64,000 bases of DNA from Campylobacteraceae bacterium (GCA_027050775.1 JALUBH010000020.1:186001-250000), one strand, 5' to 3'. Numbered from the stretch's first letter, positions 43,898-54,143 are shown. The notes: generated by a model from the letters alone, not told the origin. Translations and numbers: made by a program.

Positions 43898-45138
43898 TAC
43901 AAAAGATAGTAAGCAAAAATTTTGATGTATTGGACTCTCATCTTTTACATGTAGCAAAACAAAATGGCAGATACTCATCACTTGAAAAATTATTTTCCAT
44001 GAGTAGTGAAGATGTGCTCGATGCAGTTGATCAGAGTGGACTAAGAGGAAAAGGTGGTGGTGGTGCCCCAACCGCTGGAAAGTGGAAACTCATACCAAGC
44101 CCATGCGATAAACCTACATATCTTATAATAAATTCCGATGAAAGCGAACCAGGTACTTTTAAAGACAGGCAAATTTTAGAATATGACCCTCACCTTTTGA
44201 TAGAGGGAATTATATGCTCCTCATATGCCATCAAGTCTCATCATGCCTACATATATATAAGAGGAGAGTATGTTTTTTGGGCAAAAAGACTCCAAAAAGC
44301 TATAGATGAGGCATACAATGCAAAAATCATCGGCAAAAGTGTTATGGGGCATGATTACGAGCTAGAAATCACACTTCATAGGGGAGCGGGAGCTTATATA
44401 TGCGGTGAAAAAAGCGCACTAGTAGAGTCTTTAGAGGGCAAAAGAGGGCATCCTAGACTCAAACCTCAGCAAAAAGAACCAGAGTGGTTTTTCGGAAATC
44501 CTGCAATTGTAAATAATGTCGAAACTATAGCTAGTGTTCCTTTCATCATCAAAGAAGGTTTCGCAGCATACAGAGCATATGGCACCCAAATGAGTCCGGG
44601 AACCATGCTTTTTGGAATGAGTGGTCATGTACAAAACCCGGGTATCTATGAGGCACAATTTGGCGAAAGTATGAGTGAGTTTATAAACAAAATCGGGGGC
44701 GGCATAAAAGATGGCAAAAAACTAAAAGCTATCATTCCTGGAGGCTCATCTACGCATGTCCTAAAAGCAGATGAGATAGAAGACATAACGCTAGATTACG
44801 AATCTCTAAAAGCTCACGGCTCGAGTCTTGGAACGGGTGGAATGATACTGATGGATGAGACTGTTTTTATGCCTGATGTTGTAAAAAATCTATTTGAATT
44901 TTATCACCATGAAAGTTGCGGTCAATGCACTCCTTGTCGAGAAGGTGTCGGTTGGAGCGATAAACTTATGGGCAAGATACTTGATGGGAAAGGGACTAAA
45001 AAAGACCTCGAAACTCTTATGGATTTAAGTTTTATACTAAATGGAAAGACTATATGTGTCTTTGCACCCTCAGTTGCACACATCATAGATAGCTATATAA
45101 ATAAATTTAAAGATGAGTTCTACTCTTTAGTAAAATAA
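43894..45138 (+). CDS. nuoF: NADH-quinone oxidoreductase subunit F
   Basis: 414 residues. GLRGKGGGGAPTAGKW (NADH/FMN Gly-rich loop), NSDESEPGTFKDRQ, GAGAYICGEKSALVESLEG and the N3 [4Fe-4S] ligands in ESCGQCTPCREG are all present, so it should bind NADH and FMN. The last gene of the + strand half; 20 bases separate its stop from that of nuoN on the other strand. Confidence 0.95.
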   Translation: MIQKIVSKNFDVLDSHLLHVAKQNGRYSSLEKLFSMSSEDVLDAVDQSGLRGKGGGGAPTAGKWKLIPSPCDKPTYLIINSDESEPGTFKDRQILEYDPHLLIEGIICSSYAIKSHHAYIYIRGEYVFWAKRLQKAIDEAYNAKIIGKSVMGHDYELEITLHRGAGAYICGEKSALVESLEGKRGHPRLKPQQKEPEWFFGNPAIVNNVETIASVPFIIKEGFAAYRAYGTQMSPGTMLFGMSGHVQNPGIYEAQFGESMSEFINKIGGGIKDGKKLKAIIPGGSSTHVLKADEIEDITLDYESLKAHGSSLGTGGMILMDETVFMPDVVKNLFEFYHHESCGQCTPCREGVGWSDKLMGKILDGKGTKKDLETLMDLSFILNGKTICVFAPSVAHIIDSYINKFKDEFYSLVK

Positions 45139-45158
45139 TTGACCTGACACATTATATA

Positions 45159-46661
45159 TCAACCCATAAATAGAGATTGATATGCAAATTTTGCCGTATC
45201 TATCAAAAAGTCAATTCCTGGGAAATATGAAACCAAGGTATTTCCTATTCCTCCCCAAATTATCAGTATGGCCATTATCCCTATAACCAAAGGTGGAATT
45301 CCTCTAAGTGGAGGGATTTTACCTTTCATCTCAGGACTTGGATAAAAGTACATCAAAGCTATAAGTTTAAAATAGTAGTAAACAGAGACAAATGTTGCTA
45401 ATATTCCTACAATTGCCAAAATGGTATAACCAGACTCTATCGCCCCTATAAAAATATAAAACTTTCCAATAAAACCTATGGTTGAAGGAATTCCTGCCAA
45501 TGAGAGTAAAAATATACTCATCATAGCAGCCATATACGGTCTTACATGAGAAAACCCTCTAAAATCCTCATAAGTAACTCTTAGATGATCACTTGATGCT
45601 ATATAAGAAAGCATTCCAAAAGCACCCATGGAAGACAAAAAGTATGCAATAAGATAGAAGATTATCGATGTAGCCGCACTTTCACCAATACTACCTATAG
45701 AAACAAACGCTATGAGTAAATAACCCGTATGAACTATGCTTGAAGCAGCAAGCATTCTTTTGAGACTTGTTTGAAAAATTGCCAAAAAACTTCCATATAT
45801 CATAGTCAAAATGGCTACATAAAAGAGTATGTCACTCCATATATTTTTCAGCTCATGAAAATCGACCAGCACAAATCTTAGTATAAAACCAAATATAGCC
45901 ACCTTAAATGTCGAAGCCATAAAAGCAGTGATAGGCAAAGGTGCGCCTTCATAGGCATCCATTGACCAATTTTGAAAAGGAAATGCCGCAATTTTAAACA
46001 AAAATGTTATAAGTATAAGTGTTCCACCAACTATAGTAAGTGTCATGTCCTCTGTTTTATGAGAAGATAGATAACTTGCAATATTTAAGATATTTGTGCT
46101 TTTTGTTCCTGCATATATAAGAGTAACGCCAAGCAAAAACATAATACTTGCCATCGAACCAAGTATTAGATATCTAAAACTCCCCTCTATTCTTCTGACA
46201 TTGTTTTTTTGAAAGCCAATCAAAACATACAAAGATATAGAGGCAATTTCAAGAGCAATAAAAGAGGTAAAAAGCTCATTGCTCTGAACCAATAAAAGCA
46301 TACCGAAAACAGCAAAAAGAAGCAGAGAAAATACTTCGCCTCTAAGCATATTCGACTTATCAAAGTAATGGGTTCCTACTAACACCGTAACAATGCCACC
46401 TGCAATAATTATAGAGTTAAAATACCCAGAAAATGTATCTGAAACAAGCATATAAGAGAATAGATGAGCATATGGAGCAATTGAATATACCATACCAAAG
46501 TTTAAAGCATTTGTTGCAAAAGAAACAATCAGAAAAAAGAGCGCTACCCAAGACAATTTGTCTATACTAAATTTCTTAATCGGACTTAGTAACATTAAAA
46601 CAATGGCACCAACACCTATGGACAAAAGTGGCAATAGATAAATTATATCATCATACTTCAT
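45159..46661 (-). CDS. nuoN: NADH-quinone oxidoreductase subunit N
   Basis: 500 residues, about 14 TM helices of the antiporter-like type. LFKIAAFPFQNWSMDAYEGAP (with the channel Lys) and MLAASSIVHTGYLL are conserved. Overlaps nuoM by 4 bases. Last gene of the nuoG-N half. Confidence 0.94.
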   Translation of the reverse strand: MKYDDIIYLLPLLSIGVGAIVLMLLSPIKKFSIDKLSWVALFFLIVSFATNALNFGMVYSIAPYAHLFSYMLVSDTFSGYFNSIIIAGGIVTVLVGTHYFDKSNMLRGEVFSLLLFAVFGMLLLVQSNELFTSFIALEIASISLYVLIGFQKNNVRRIEGSFRYLILGSMASIMFLLGVTLIYAGTKSTNILNIASYLSSHKTEDMTLTIVGGTLILITFLFKIAAFPFQNWSMDAYEGAPLPITAFMASTFKVAIFGFILRFVLVDFHELKNIWSDILFYVAILTMIYGSFLAIFQTSLKRMLAASSIVHTGYLLIAFVSIGSIGESAATSIIFYLIAYFLSSMGAFGMLSYIASSDHLRVTYEDFRGFSHVRPYMAAMMSIFLLSLAGIPSTIGFIGKFYIFIGAIESGYTILAIVGILATFVSVYYYFKLIALMYFYPSPEMKGKIPPLRGIPPLVIGIMAILIIWGGIGNTLVSYFPGIDFLIDTAKFAYQSLFMG

Positions 46662-48142
46662 GATCCAACTCCCACTTTTAAAATATCTACAAGATAGTGT
46701 GTTATAGTTGGCTCAATCTTATATAAAAACCAGTGTGGATATATACCCATGGCAAATATAACCACTGCCAAACTAAATATACCTACCATCTCTTTTATAT
46801 CCAAATCTTTCATTTTACTCACATCATTATCTGTACCAACTAAAATAGCTCTTTGAAATAGCCAAAACATAAAACTAGCTGCCACCAAAACAGTCAATGC
46901 AGAAATTACACCCACATAGTGGTTAAATTGAAATAAACCAAATACTATCAACAACTCTGAAACGAATCCATTGGTTCCGGGCAGTCCAACTATGCAAAGA
47001 AGCATCAATGCAAAAGCAAGTGTCAAAAATGGAGCTTTTTTTGCTATGCCACCAAGCCCAGAGATTGATCTTATGCCCAAATCATGTTCAATAGTTCCAT
47101 TGAGTAAAAAAAGTCCACCAGTTGCCATAGCGTGAGCAACAATCAAAAATGCGGCTCCTGTCATACCATAAATATTTAGTGAAAAGATACCCGCTGTTAT
47201 GAAAGATAGATGCGAAGCCGAAGAGTAGGCAAACATCTTCTTGATATTTTGCTGCATCAACGCTGCAATACCAAAATACAACAGCCCAAAGACACCAAGC
47301 CCTACAAAATATGGTGCAAATTCTACATATTGGTGAGGAAAAAGAGGCAGTACAAATCTAACTATCCCGTAAATTCCCAATTTTGCCATGATGGAAGATA
47401 GTATAAAAACACCACCTGTCGGCGAGTTTGAATAAGTTTGCATAAGCCATGTATGGAAAGGAAAAATAGGAATCTTTATAGCAAATGCTATCATAAAACC
47501 AAAAAACAGTAGTGTTCTTTGAAGATTAGTAAGGGTTGTAATTTGCACTAAATCACTAAGTTGAAAACTCCAAACTCCAAATTCATTATAAAATGCAACT
47601 CCTAGATATAGTATAGAAACAAGCATAAATAAAGAGCCCATTATCGTGTATATGGTAATCTTTAGCGTGGAAAATATCCTATTGCCTGTCCCATAAATTC
47701 CTATAATCATAAATACCGGCAAAAGCATCGATTCCCAAAAGAAGTAAAATAAAATCATATCCAAAGACAGAAGTGCTCCTGTGACACCTGTTTGTATCAA
47801 AAGCATACTTGCCCAATAACCTTTGGCTTTTTTTGTCTTCCATAAAAATAGATAACCTAAAGGTATAAGAGTAGTGATAAGCATCAAAATAATCATAGAA
47901 AAACCATCAACACCCAAACTATAGTATATACCATAAGTTGTAATCCAAGGATGAAATTCTCTAAACTGCATATAATCAGTCAGTCGAAATCGAAAAAATA
48001 TACTCAAGGAGAGTAGAAAAACCACCACAGTTGTGGCAAATGCAACATTTCTAGTTACCTTCATACCCACAGGAAGTATCAACAGAACAAAAGAGACAAC
48101 AAGAGGTAAGAAAATGATTAGAGTTAAAAGTCCTATACCCAT
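46658..48142 (-). CDS. nuoM: NADH-quinone oxidoreductase subunit M
   Basis: 494 residues, about 14 TM helices. YSLGVDGFSMIILMLITTLIP, FFWESMLLPVFMIIG with the key Glu, KIPIFPFHTWLMQTYSNSPT and MFAYSSASHLSF mark NuoM. Separated from nuoL by 4 bases. Confidence 0.95.
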   Translation of the reverse strand: MGIGLLTLIIFLPLVVSFVLLILPVGMKVTRNVAFATTVVVFLLSLSIFFRFRLTDYMQFREFHPWITTYGIYYSLGVDGFSMIILMLITTLIPLGYLFLWKTKKAKGYWASMLLIQTGVTGALLSLDMILFYFFWESMLLPVFMIIGIYGTGNRIFSTLKITIYTIMGSLFMLVSILYLGVAFYNEFGVWSFQLSDLVQITTLTNLQRTLLFFGFMIAFAIKIPIFPFHTWLMQTYSNSPTGGVFILSSIMAKLGIYGIVRFVLPLFPHQYVEFAPYFVGLGVFGLLYFGIAALMQQNIKKMFAYSSASHLSFITAGIFSLNIYGMTGAAFLIVAHAMATGGLFLLNGTIEHDLGIRSISGLGGIAKKAPFLTLAFALMLLCIVGLPGTNGFVSELLIVFGLFQFNHYVGVISALTVLVAASFMFWLFQRAILVGTDNDVSKMKDLDIKEMVGIFSLAVVIFAMGIYPHWFLYKIEPTITHYLVDILKVGVGS

Positions 48143-48146
48143 AAAA

Positions 48147-50030
48147 CTATCCTAACTTCAATATCAAATAGAGGCTAAAAGAGCTAATTCCAACCAACAT
48201 AAAAAAGGCGTAAGCCCTTGTATTTGCACTCTGCATCCGCCCAACCCTTCTACCTAAATTTATAAAACCACTTGAGATGGACATCACGATTTTATCTATA
48301 ATTCCATCGTCAACAACTACTGATATAAAAACGCTCAATTTTTGGAGACCTTTTACAAAAACATAATCATATGCCTCATCTATATAAAATTTATTGTACA
48401 CTACGCCACTTATTTTTATCTCTTTACTAAAATCATATTTATAAAATTTTACATATGCTATACCGATGCCGATAAGTCCAGCCACTACACTTATAAGCAT
48501 GAGCGAAATCTCTTGCACATGCTCTACATGTAGAGCTGGCCCACTCCAAGCTTCAAGCCAACTATCTATCAGATTATGAGCACCAAAAACCTCCGGCAAA
48601 CCCACAAATCCGGCAAATGTAGCACCAAAAGCCAAAATAACCAGTGGAGCTTTCATACTCCACGAAAGCTCACCTACTTTTTTATCACTATAATTTTTAC
48701 CTTCAAAAGTAACAAAAAAGAGTCTAAACATATAATATGCTGTCAAAGTAGCGGTAAAAAGACCTATGATATATATCAAGTATTCTTGGTGCAAGTAAGC
48801 TTTTAACAAAATCTCATCTTTGCTAAAAAATCCGGAAAAAGGAGGTATGCCACTTATCGCCAAAGTAGCGGTAAGCATAGTTATATATACAAGAGGTATT
48901 TTTTTTCTTAAACCTCCCATCTTAAAGATATTTTGTTCATGATGTAGTGCTATGATAACAGCACCAGCTCCCATAAACAGAAGGGCTTTGAAAAAAGCAT
49001 GTGTAAAGACATGAAAAAGACCAGTCGAGTATCCGCCTAAGCCAACTGCTATAAACATATAACCTAGTTGAGATATGGTAGAGTATGCAAGTATCTTTTT
49101 GATGTCGGTCTGTCTCATGGCGATAATAGCAGCAAAAAGAGCAGAAAATGCACCGATATATGCTATAAATACCCCAACATCAGGAATTAAATCATATAAA
49201 AAGTGAAATCTTGCCACCATGTAAACACCGGCTGTAACCATCGTAGCTGCATGTATGAGTGCTGAGACCGGCGTTGGTCCTGCCATAGCATCAGGCAACC
49301 AGACATAAAGTGGTATCTGCGCTGATTTTCCCATCGCTCCCACAAATAGAGCAACCCCTATAAAAGTAAGAACAGGGATAGGCACTAAAGAGACATACTC
49401 CTCAAGCGCATAGTAGTCAAATCCCAATTTTCCAACATAAAAAAACATGGTGACCAGCCCAATGATAAAGCCAAAATCACCTATTCTATTAACTATAAAA
49501 GCTTTATTTCCCGCTACAACATTAAGAGGATCGGTAAAATAAAAACTAATCAAAAGGTATGAGCACAGCCCAACGCCCTCCCAGCCTATAAACATAATAA
49601 GTGGGCTGTTTGCCAAAACCAAAAGCAACATGGACGCCATAAAAAGATTAAAATATGAGAAAAATTTGCCATACCCCCCATCACCTTTCATATATCCTGA
49701 TGCGTATATATGTATCATGGAGCCTATAAAGGTGACAAAAATAGTCATAAAGATAGATAATCTATCACCCAAAAAGCCCATACTAATGATGTAGCCATTA
49801 ACTTTTAACCAAGTATATGGCTCATATATATACTCACTTGCCCCTTCATAAAGGCCTATACAAAACAAAACTCCCAAAACAAAACTTGCCATAGGAGCAA
49901 AAAGAGCCAAAGTGGTAAAAACAAAATCCGGAATCTTTCTTATTTTTATGGAGTAAAGATGCATCAATCCTAAAAACAGTGAACTGATAAGCGGAATTAA
50001 AACAATCCATGCTAAAAAGTGGCTGTTCAT
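48147..50030 (-). CDS. nuoL: NADH-quinone oxidoreductase subunit L
   Basis: 627 residues, about 16 TM helices with the C-terminal lateral helix. FIGWEGVGLCSYLLISFYF, AQIPLYVWLPDAMAGPTPVS and ILAYSTISQLGYMF are conserved NuoL proton-channel regions. The stop is 4 bases before the nuoM start. Confidence 0.95.
   Translation of the reverse strand: MNSHFLAWIVLIPLISSLFLGLMHLYSIKIRKIPDFVFTTLALFAPMASFVLGVLFCIGLYEGASEYIYEPYTWLKVNGYIISMGFLGDRLSIFMTIFVTFIGSMIHIYASGYMKGDGGYGKFFSYFNLFMASMLLLVLANSPLIMFIGWEGVGLCSYLLISFYFTDPLNVVAGNKAFIVNRIGDFGFIIGLVTMFFYVGKLGFDYYALEEYVSLVPIPVLTFIGVALFVGAMGKSAQIPLYVWLPDAMAGPTPVSALIHAATMVTAGVYMVARFHFLYDLIPDVGVFIAYIGAFSALFAAIIAMRQTDIKKILAYSTISQLGYMFIAVGLGGYSTGLFHVFTHAFFKALLFMGAGAVIIALHHEQNIFKMGGLRKKIPLVYITMLTATLAISGIPPFSGFFSKDEILLKAYLHQEYLIYIIGLFTATLTAYYMFRLFFVTFEGKNYSDKKVGELSWSMKAPLVILAFGATFAGFVGLPEVFGAHNLIDSWLEAWSGPALHVEHVQEISLMLISVVAGLIGIGIAYVKFYKYDFSKEIKISGVVYNKFYIDEAYDYVFVKGLQKLSVFISVVVDDGIIDKIVMSISSGFINLGRRVGRMQSANTRAYAFFMLVGISSFSLYLILKLG
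48521..48536. repeat. 16-bp perfect palindrome with CTACATGTAG core
   Basis: GCTCTACATGTAGAGC inside nuoL, identical to the site in alr although the encoded proteins are unrelated. Confidence 0.9.
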
Positions 50031-50347
50031 AGTGTACCCTTCTGTTTTAATGCATTGTAATCATCAATATTTAAAGAGTGTTTTAGCCTAAACATAGCAA
50101 CTATCAACGATAAAAATACCGCAGCTTCCGAAGCAGCTATCGCCATCACCATCATGGCTATAATCTGCCCGTCCATCGAACTAAAATATTTGCTTAAAGT
50201 CACTAACATCAGATTTATGGCATTTAACATCAACTCTATGGACATATAAATTATAAATATATTTTTTCTGCTGATCAAGCCGATAATTCCTATACTAAAA
50301 AGTAGAATAGATAACGATATATAGGACATAAAAGATGCTTCAATCAT
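50027..50347 (-). CDS. nuoK: NADH-quinone oxidoreductase subunit K
   Basis: 106 residues, three TM helices; the membrane Glu of the E-channel lies in IYMSIELMLNAINL and the second in AIAASEAAVFLSLIV. Overlaps nuoJ and nuoL by 4 bases. Confidence 0.95.
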   Translation of the reverse strand: MIEASFMSYISLSILLFSIGIIGLISRKNIFIIYMSIELMLNAINLMLVTLSKYFSSMDGQIIAMMVMAIAASEAAVFLSLIVAMFRLKHSLNIDDYNALKQKGTL

Positions 50348-50850
50348 TTTCTCTCCCTCTTTCTTGCTAAAACTATCGAGCCTATCAATGCCACCAAAAG
50401 CAAGATAGATATAGTCTCAAACGGCAATAGCCATCCCCTAAAAAGCTTATCTCCAAGCATCTTTATATCACCAAAATTCTTTATCTTGGTAGTAAAATCT
50501 CCGATATGAGGCATTCTGAGAAATGCTTCAAACAAAAGATAGTCTATAGGAGTTAAAACGATAGCAACTACAAGCATATTTATATATTTATTTGGCTCTT
50601 TTGGAGCATGTTCTTCTCTTATATTTAAGAACATAATGATAAAAAGCATAAGTGTAATTATCGCTCCAGCATAAATTATAATTTGTACCATAAATAAAAA
50701 CGAAGCATTTAAAAGTGCATAAAGCCCTGCTAGCGCCATCACTGTTACTATAAAGCTAAGAGCACTGTGCATTGTATTTGAAAACATTATCATACCAATG
50801 GCACCCATGAGCGCAAATAGTGATAAAATCAAAAATATAACATTTATCAT
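50344..50850 (-). CDS. nuoJ: NADH-quinone oxidoreductase subunit J
   Basis: 168 residues, five TM helices; NASFLFMVQIIIYAGAIITL is the conserved TM3 region with the pi-bulge and Tyr. Overlaps nuoI by 4 bases. Confidence 0.95.
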   Translation of the reverse strand: MINVIFLILSLFALMGAIGMIMFSNTMHSALSFIVTVMALAGLYALLNASFLFMVQIIIYAGAIITLMLFIIMFLNIREEHAPKEPNKYINMLVVAIVLTPIDYLLFEAFLRMPHIGDFTTKIKNFGDIKMLGDKLFRGWLLPFETISILLLVALIGSIVLARKRERK

Positions 50851-51347
50851 TTTTCGCCCTCGAAGGATTTGTGCGCTAACAACTGCTCTTTATCCAAGAC
50901 AAAATCCTTTCTTCTTTTCGCTACAAAACTAAAAATACCGGTATCCATCCTTATGGCATCACAAGGGCAGGCCTCCACGCATCCACCACAAAATACACAC
51001 TCTAACAAATCTATCTTAAAAACTGCCGGCATTTTTTCATCTATGCCATCTCTTCTCTCTTTTCCCTCTATAAAAATACAATCGGCAGGACAGGCAGTAG
51101 CACACATAAAACAAGCTACGCATCTTACGCTCCCATCATCTCTATGAGTGAGTCTATGAACGCCTCTGTATCTTTGCGTTATATCTTGAGGTTTCATCTC
51201 CGGGTAACACTCTGTTTTTATATTTGAAGTATCACTTAGATTTTTGGCAAAATGAGACATTGTAGTCTTCATTCCGGCAAATATAGCAGGCAAATAGAGT
51301 TTGTCTTTAAAACTCTTACCATATCTTGGTACTATTTTTATGCCCAT
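50847..51347 (-). CDS. nuoI: NADH-quinone oxidoreductase subunit I
   Basis: 166 residues from ATG 51347, one base after the nuoH stop, with GGAG inside the nuoH end; an in-frame ATG at 51374 is less likely. Two [4Fe-4S] sites (N6a/N6b): CVACFMCATACPADC and CVFCGGCVEACPCDA. Confidence 0.94.
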   Translation of the reverse strand: MGIKIVPRYGKSFKDKLYLPAIFAGMKTTMSHFAKNLSDTSNIKTECYPEMKPQDITQRYRGVHRLTHRDDGSVRCVACFMCATACPADCIFIEGKERRDGIDEKMPAVFKIDLLECVFCGGCVEACPCDAIRMDTGIFSFVAKRRKDFVLDKEQLLAHKSFEGEK

Positions 51348-51348
51348 A

Positions 51349-52632
51349 TCAAACTCCAAATCCAACGACCACAAGTGCAGTTAAAAATATATTTGCAATG
51401 GAGAGTGGCAATAATACTTTCCAGCCCAAGTTTTGAAGTTGGTCATATCTAAATCTAGGAAGTGTCCATCTAACCCAAACAAAAACAAAATTCATCAACA
51501 AAAGCTTTATAGCGAATGTTGCCACTTGTATAACTGCTACTGCTATATTTGTTCCTGTAACTCCTATGCCGCTATATAAAAAATATGCTAATATTGCTAT
51601 TATCACCATATTCATAAGCACCATCATTCGCAGTAACCATTTGGTCTCTTTGTTTCTTATGTCATCAGTTTTAGGCCAAACATTGTTTTTTACAATCCAT
51701 CTTCCAAAAAGAAAACTCAAGAGAGGAAGCGCTACTACAATAATCCACATAATAGCACTAAAGTGCTCTTTTAGTGTTGCAGTGCCAAGCCAAGGCAAGT
51801 TGTATCCGCCGAAAAACAGAGTCACTATCAAGGCGCTTGAAGCACTCATGGCTACATATTCACCTACAAAAAAAAGTCCAAATTTCATAGCGCTATACTC
51901 TGTATGATAACCTCCGACTATCTCACTCTCACCCTCAGCTATATCAAAAGGTGTTCTGTTTGCCTCTGCAAAAGCCGTAACTATGAAGATGATAGCAGCT
52001 AGAGGCTGCATGACAACTCCCCATGCCGGGATAAAACCGAAAAGAAGTTTTCCTTGAAAGTTTACTATATCTACTAAATTTATAGAGCCATAAGTGATTA
52101 AAAGGGATATAAGAGCCAAAGTCATAGAAGCTTCATAGCTTATCACTTGTGCACCTGCTCTGATTGAACCAAGCAAAGAGTACTTGTTGTTACTAGCCCA
52201 GCCTCCTAATATGATTCCATATATACTAAGCCCGGCAAATGCCAAAAACCAAAGCACTCCTAAATTTATAGGCAAGCCTTGCATCACAAAGGTTTGAGAG
52301 CCTATCACCAAATCATCGGCAAAAGGCATCACCATATATGATAAAAAGGCTGAAGCAAAAACAATAACCGGTGCTATTGAAAAGACAAATTTCTCTTTGA
52401 TGGCTCCTGCTCTAAAATCCTCTTTAAATACCAATTTAAGCATATCTGCAAAAGACTGTATCAACCCTCCTAAGCGAAATCCTGCTATATTGCATCTATT
52501 TGGCCCAAGTCTATCTTGTATAAATCCTGCCACTCTTCTTTCAACCCATACCAAAATAGGCGCAGCTCCCAGCGAAAAGAGGAGAGCTATAATTATGTTA
52601 ACAACTATAACTATTATGAGTATAATATTCAT
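51349..52632 (-). CDS. nuoH: NADH-quinone oxidoreductase subunit H, extended form
   Basis: 427 residues, about 90 more than the usual 325-335. The conserved parts are VERRVAGFIQDRLGPNR, FAEANRTPFDIAEGESEIVGG and the end WVRWTLPRFRYDQLQNLGWK. The extra residues lie between about 290 and 385 and include hydrophobic segments (IMWIIVVALPLLSFLFG, MVIIAILAYFLYSGIG), that is, one or two added TM helices before the last conserved helix. It anchors the quinone chamber. Overlaps nuoG by 4 bases. Confidence 0.93.
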   Translation of the reverse strand: MNIILIIVIVVNIIIALLFSLGAAPILVWVERRVAGFIQDRLGPNRCNIAGFRLGGLIQSFADMLKLVFKEDFRAGAIKEKFVFSIAPVIVFASAFLSYMVMPFADDLVIGSQTFVMQGLPINLGVLWFLAFAGLSIYGIILGGWASNNKYSLLGSIRAGAQVISYEASMTLALISLLITYGSINLVDIVNFQGKLLFGFIPAWGVVMQPLAAIIFIVTAFAEANRTPFDIAEGESEIVGGYHTEYSAMKFGLFFVGEYVAMSASSALIVTLFFGGYNLPWLGTATLKEHFSAIMWIIVVALPLLSFLFGRWIVKNNVWPKTDDIRNKETKWLLRMMVLMNMVIIAILAYFLYSGIGVTGTNIAVAVIQVATFAIKLLLMNFVFVWVRWTLPRFRYDQLQNLGWKVLLPLSIANIFLTALVVVGFGV

Positions 52633-54143
52633 CGTCCTATCTTCATACTATTTGATTTTATCTGTGTGAATTTTATATCGCCTAAGAATTCTTCATCCTC
52701 TAAACCACCCTCCCAAACATCTTCGCATGTAACTCTACCGTCATTTAAAATAGTCTCTACAAATTCTAGTACTTTTAGAGCTTGTATGTTTTTTTGTATC
52801 TCGCAAGAGCTGAATTGCATATAGTTATCACAGTTGATAAAAGTACCTTGTCTGCTAGTGTGAGAAACTATAGGTATCACTATGTCGATCTTCTCCTTTT
52901 CTTTAAAATCTCTATAGTTCATCACCCCAATCGAACCATCATAGCCCATCTCTTTTATGATTTGTATGTCATCTCTGCCTATAAGCAAAACAAACTCTTT
53001 GCCTTTTAAATCCCGCAGTAAATCCTCTTTCGAATCATTTATAGCTAAAAATTTCAAAGTTTTTCTATTTGGAGTTTTATCGCTCTGCCTTAACATATCG
53101 TCTTTAAAATCTTCATCAAAATTATCATCAAAGCCATTGATAGCAGCATCCAACTTATGTGCTAATGTTCTTACTCTATATATCTCTTCGAGGCTGAGAG
53201 TCGGTGAAACCAAGAAAAGTGTCTTGGGACCATATCTCTTTAAGAGTCTCTCTATCTTTAAAATAGCATATTCAAATTCACTCTCCATGCCTCTTATATA
53301 AGCATTTAAGAGCCTATTTTCATTCTCTTTTTTATAACTTAGTCTTCCATAGTCGCAGATAAAATATCCATTTACATTTTTATTAAATTTAGGCCTATAT
53401 CTATATACAACATCATCTTTATACTTCTCTTTGTTATGGTCAACCAAAAGCGAACAACCTCTCGAGCATCCATCACATATAGCAACTTCAGGCTTTAAGA
53501 ACCAAACTCTTTGGTGAAATCTAAAATCTTTACTCGTTAAGGCTCCAACAGGACAAAGATCTATGACATTCATAGCATACGGATTCGATAGCTTGGTTCC
53601 GGGAAAAGTAGATATGTAGGAGTGGTCATTTCTCACCACGACACCCAATTCATGTGTTTTTGTTATATTTTTAGTAAATCTGACGCATCTTGTGCATAAA
53701 ACACATCTATCTTGGTCGAGCATAACATTTGCACCCAAATCTACATGCTTTCTTTTTTTATTTTTAGCAGTATCTAGTCTACTATCATATAGTCCGACAT
53801 CCATATAATAATTCTGCAAAGAGCACTCACCTGCTTGGTCACAGATAGGGCAGTCCACGGGGTGATTTATAAGCTCAAGCTCCAAAATCTGTCTTTTAAC
53901 TCTGGCGATATTTTCACCTTTTGTTCGTATAATCATCCCATCTTTTACGGGAGTATCGCAGGCAATCTGAGGTCTTTTTTTACCCTCTATTTCTACCATA
54001 CACATGCGACAGTTGCCGTCTTTACCAAGAGATGGATGATAACAAAAATGTGGAATATTTATACCATTTGCCAAAAGCTCTTCGATAAGAAGCGCATTGT
54101 CGTTTGCATATATCTCTTTACCATCAACCGTTATCGTTGCCAT
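52629..54143 (-). CDS. nuoG: NADH-quinone oxidoreductase subunit G, short form
   Basis: 504 residues; E. coli NuoG has about 900. N-terminal [2Fe-2S] (CYHPSLGKDGNCRMCMVE...ACDTP), the His-ligated cluster (HPVDCPICDQAGEC), a [4Fe-4S] N4-type set (CVLCTRCVRF with LCPVGAL) and a further CDGCSRGC...CDYG set resembling N7. The molybdopterin-oxidoreductase-like part is reduced to about 230 poorly conserved residues. First gene of nuoGHIJKLMN; the 254-base upstream gap should contain its promoter, but I cannot fix it. Confidence 0.93.
   Translation of the reverse strand: MATITVDGKEIYANDNALLIEELLANGINIPHFCYHPSLGKDGNCRMCMVEIEGKKRPQIACDTPVKDGMIIRTKGENIARVKRQILELELINHPVDCPICDQAGECSLQNYYMDVGLYDSRLDTAKNKKRKHVDLGANVMLDQDRCVLCTRCVRFTKNITKTHELGVVVRNDHSYISTFPGTKLSNPYAMNVIDLCPVGALTSKDFRFHQRVWFLKPEVAICDGCSRGCSLLVDHNKEKYKDDVVYRYRPKFNKNVNGYFICDYGRLSYKKENENRLLNAYIRGMESEFEYAILKIERLLKRYGPKTLFLVSPTLSLEEIYRVRTLAHKLDAAINGFDDNFDEDFKDDMLRQSDKTPNRKTLKFLAINDSKEDLLRDLKGKEFVLLIGRDDIQIIKEMGYDGSIGVMNYRDFKEKEKIDIVIPIVSHTSRQGTFINCDNYMQFSSCEIQKNIQALKVLEFVETILNDGRVTCEDVWEGGLEDEEFLGDIKFTQIKSNSMKIGR

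Noticed and set aside
45139-45158. Sequence between nuoF and nuoN as another MITE end
   Set aside because: Only a loose likeness to the inverted-repeat end (TTGACCTGACACATTAT) and no second end; not enough to call.
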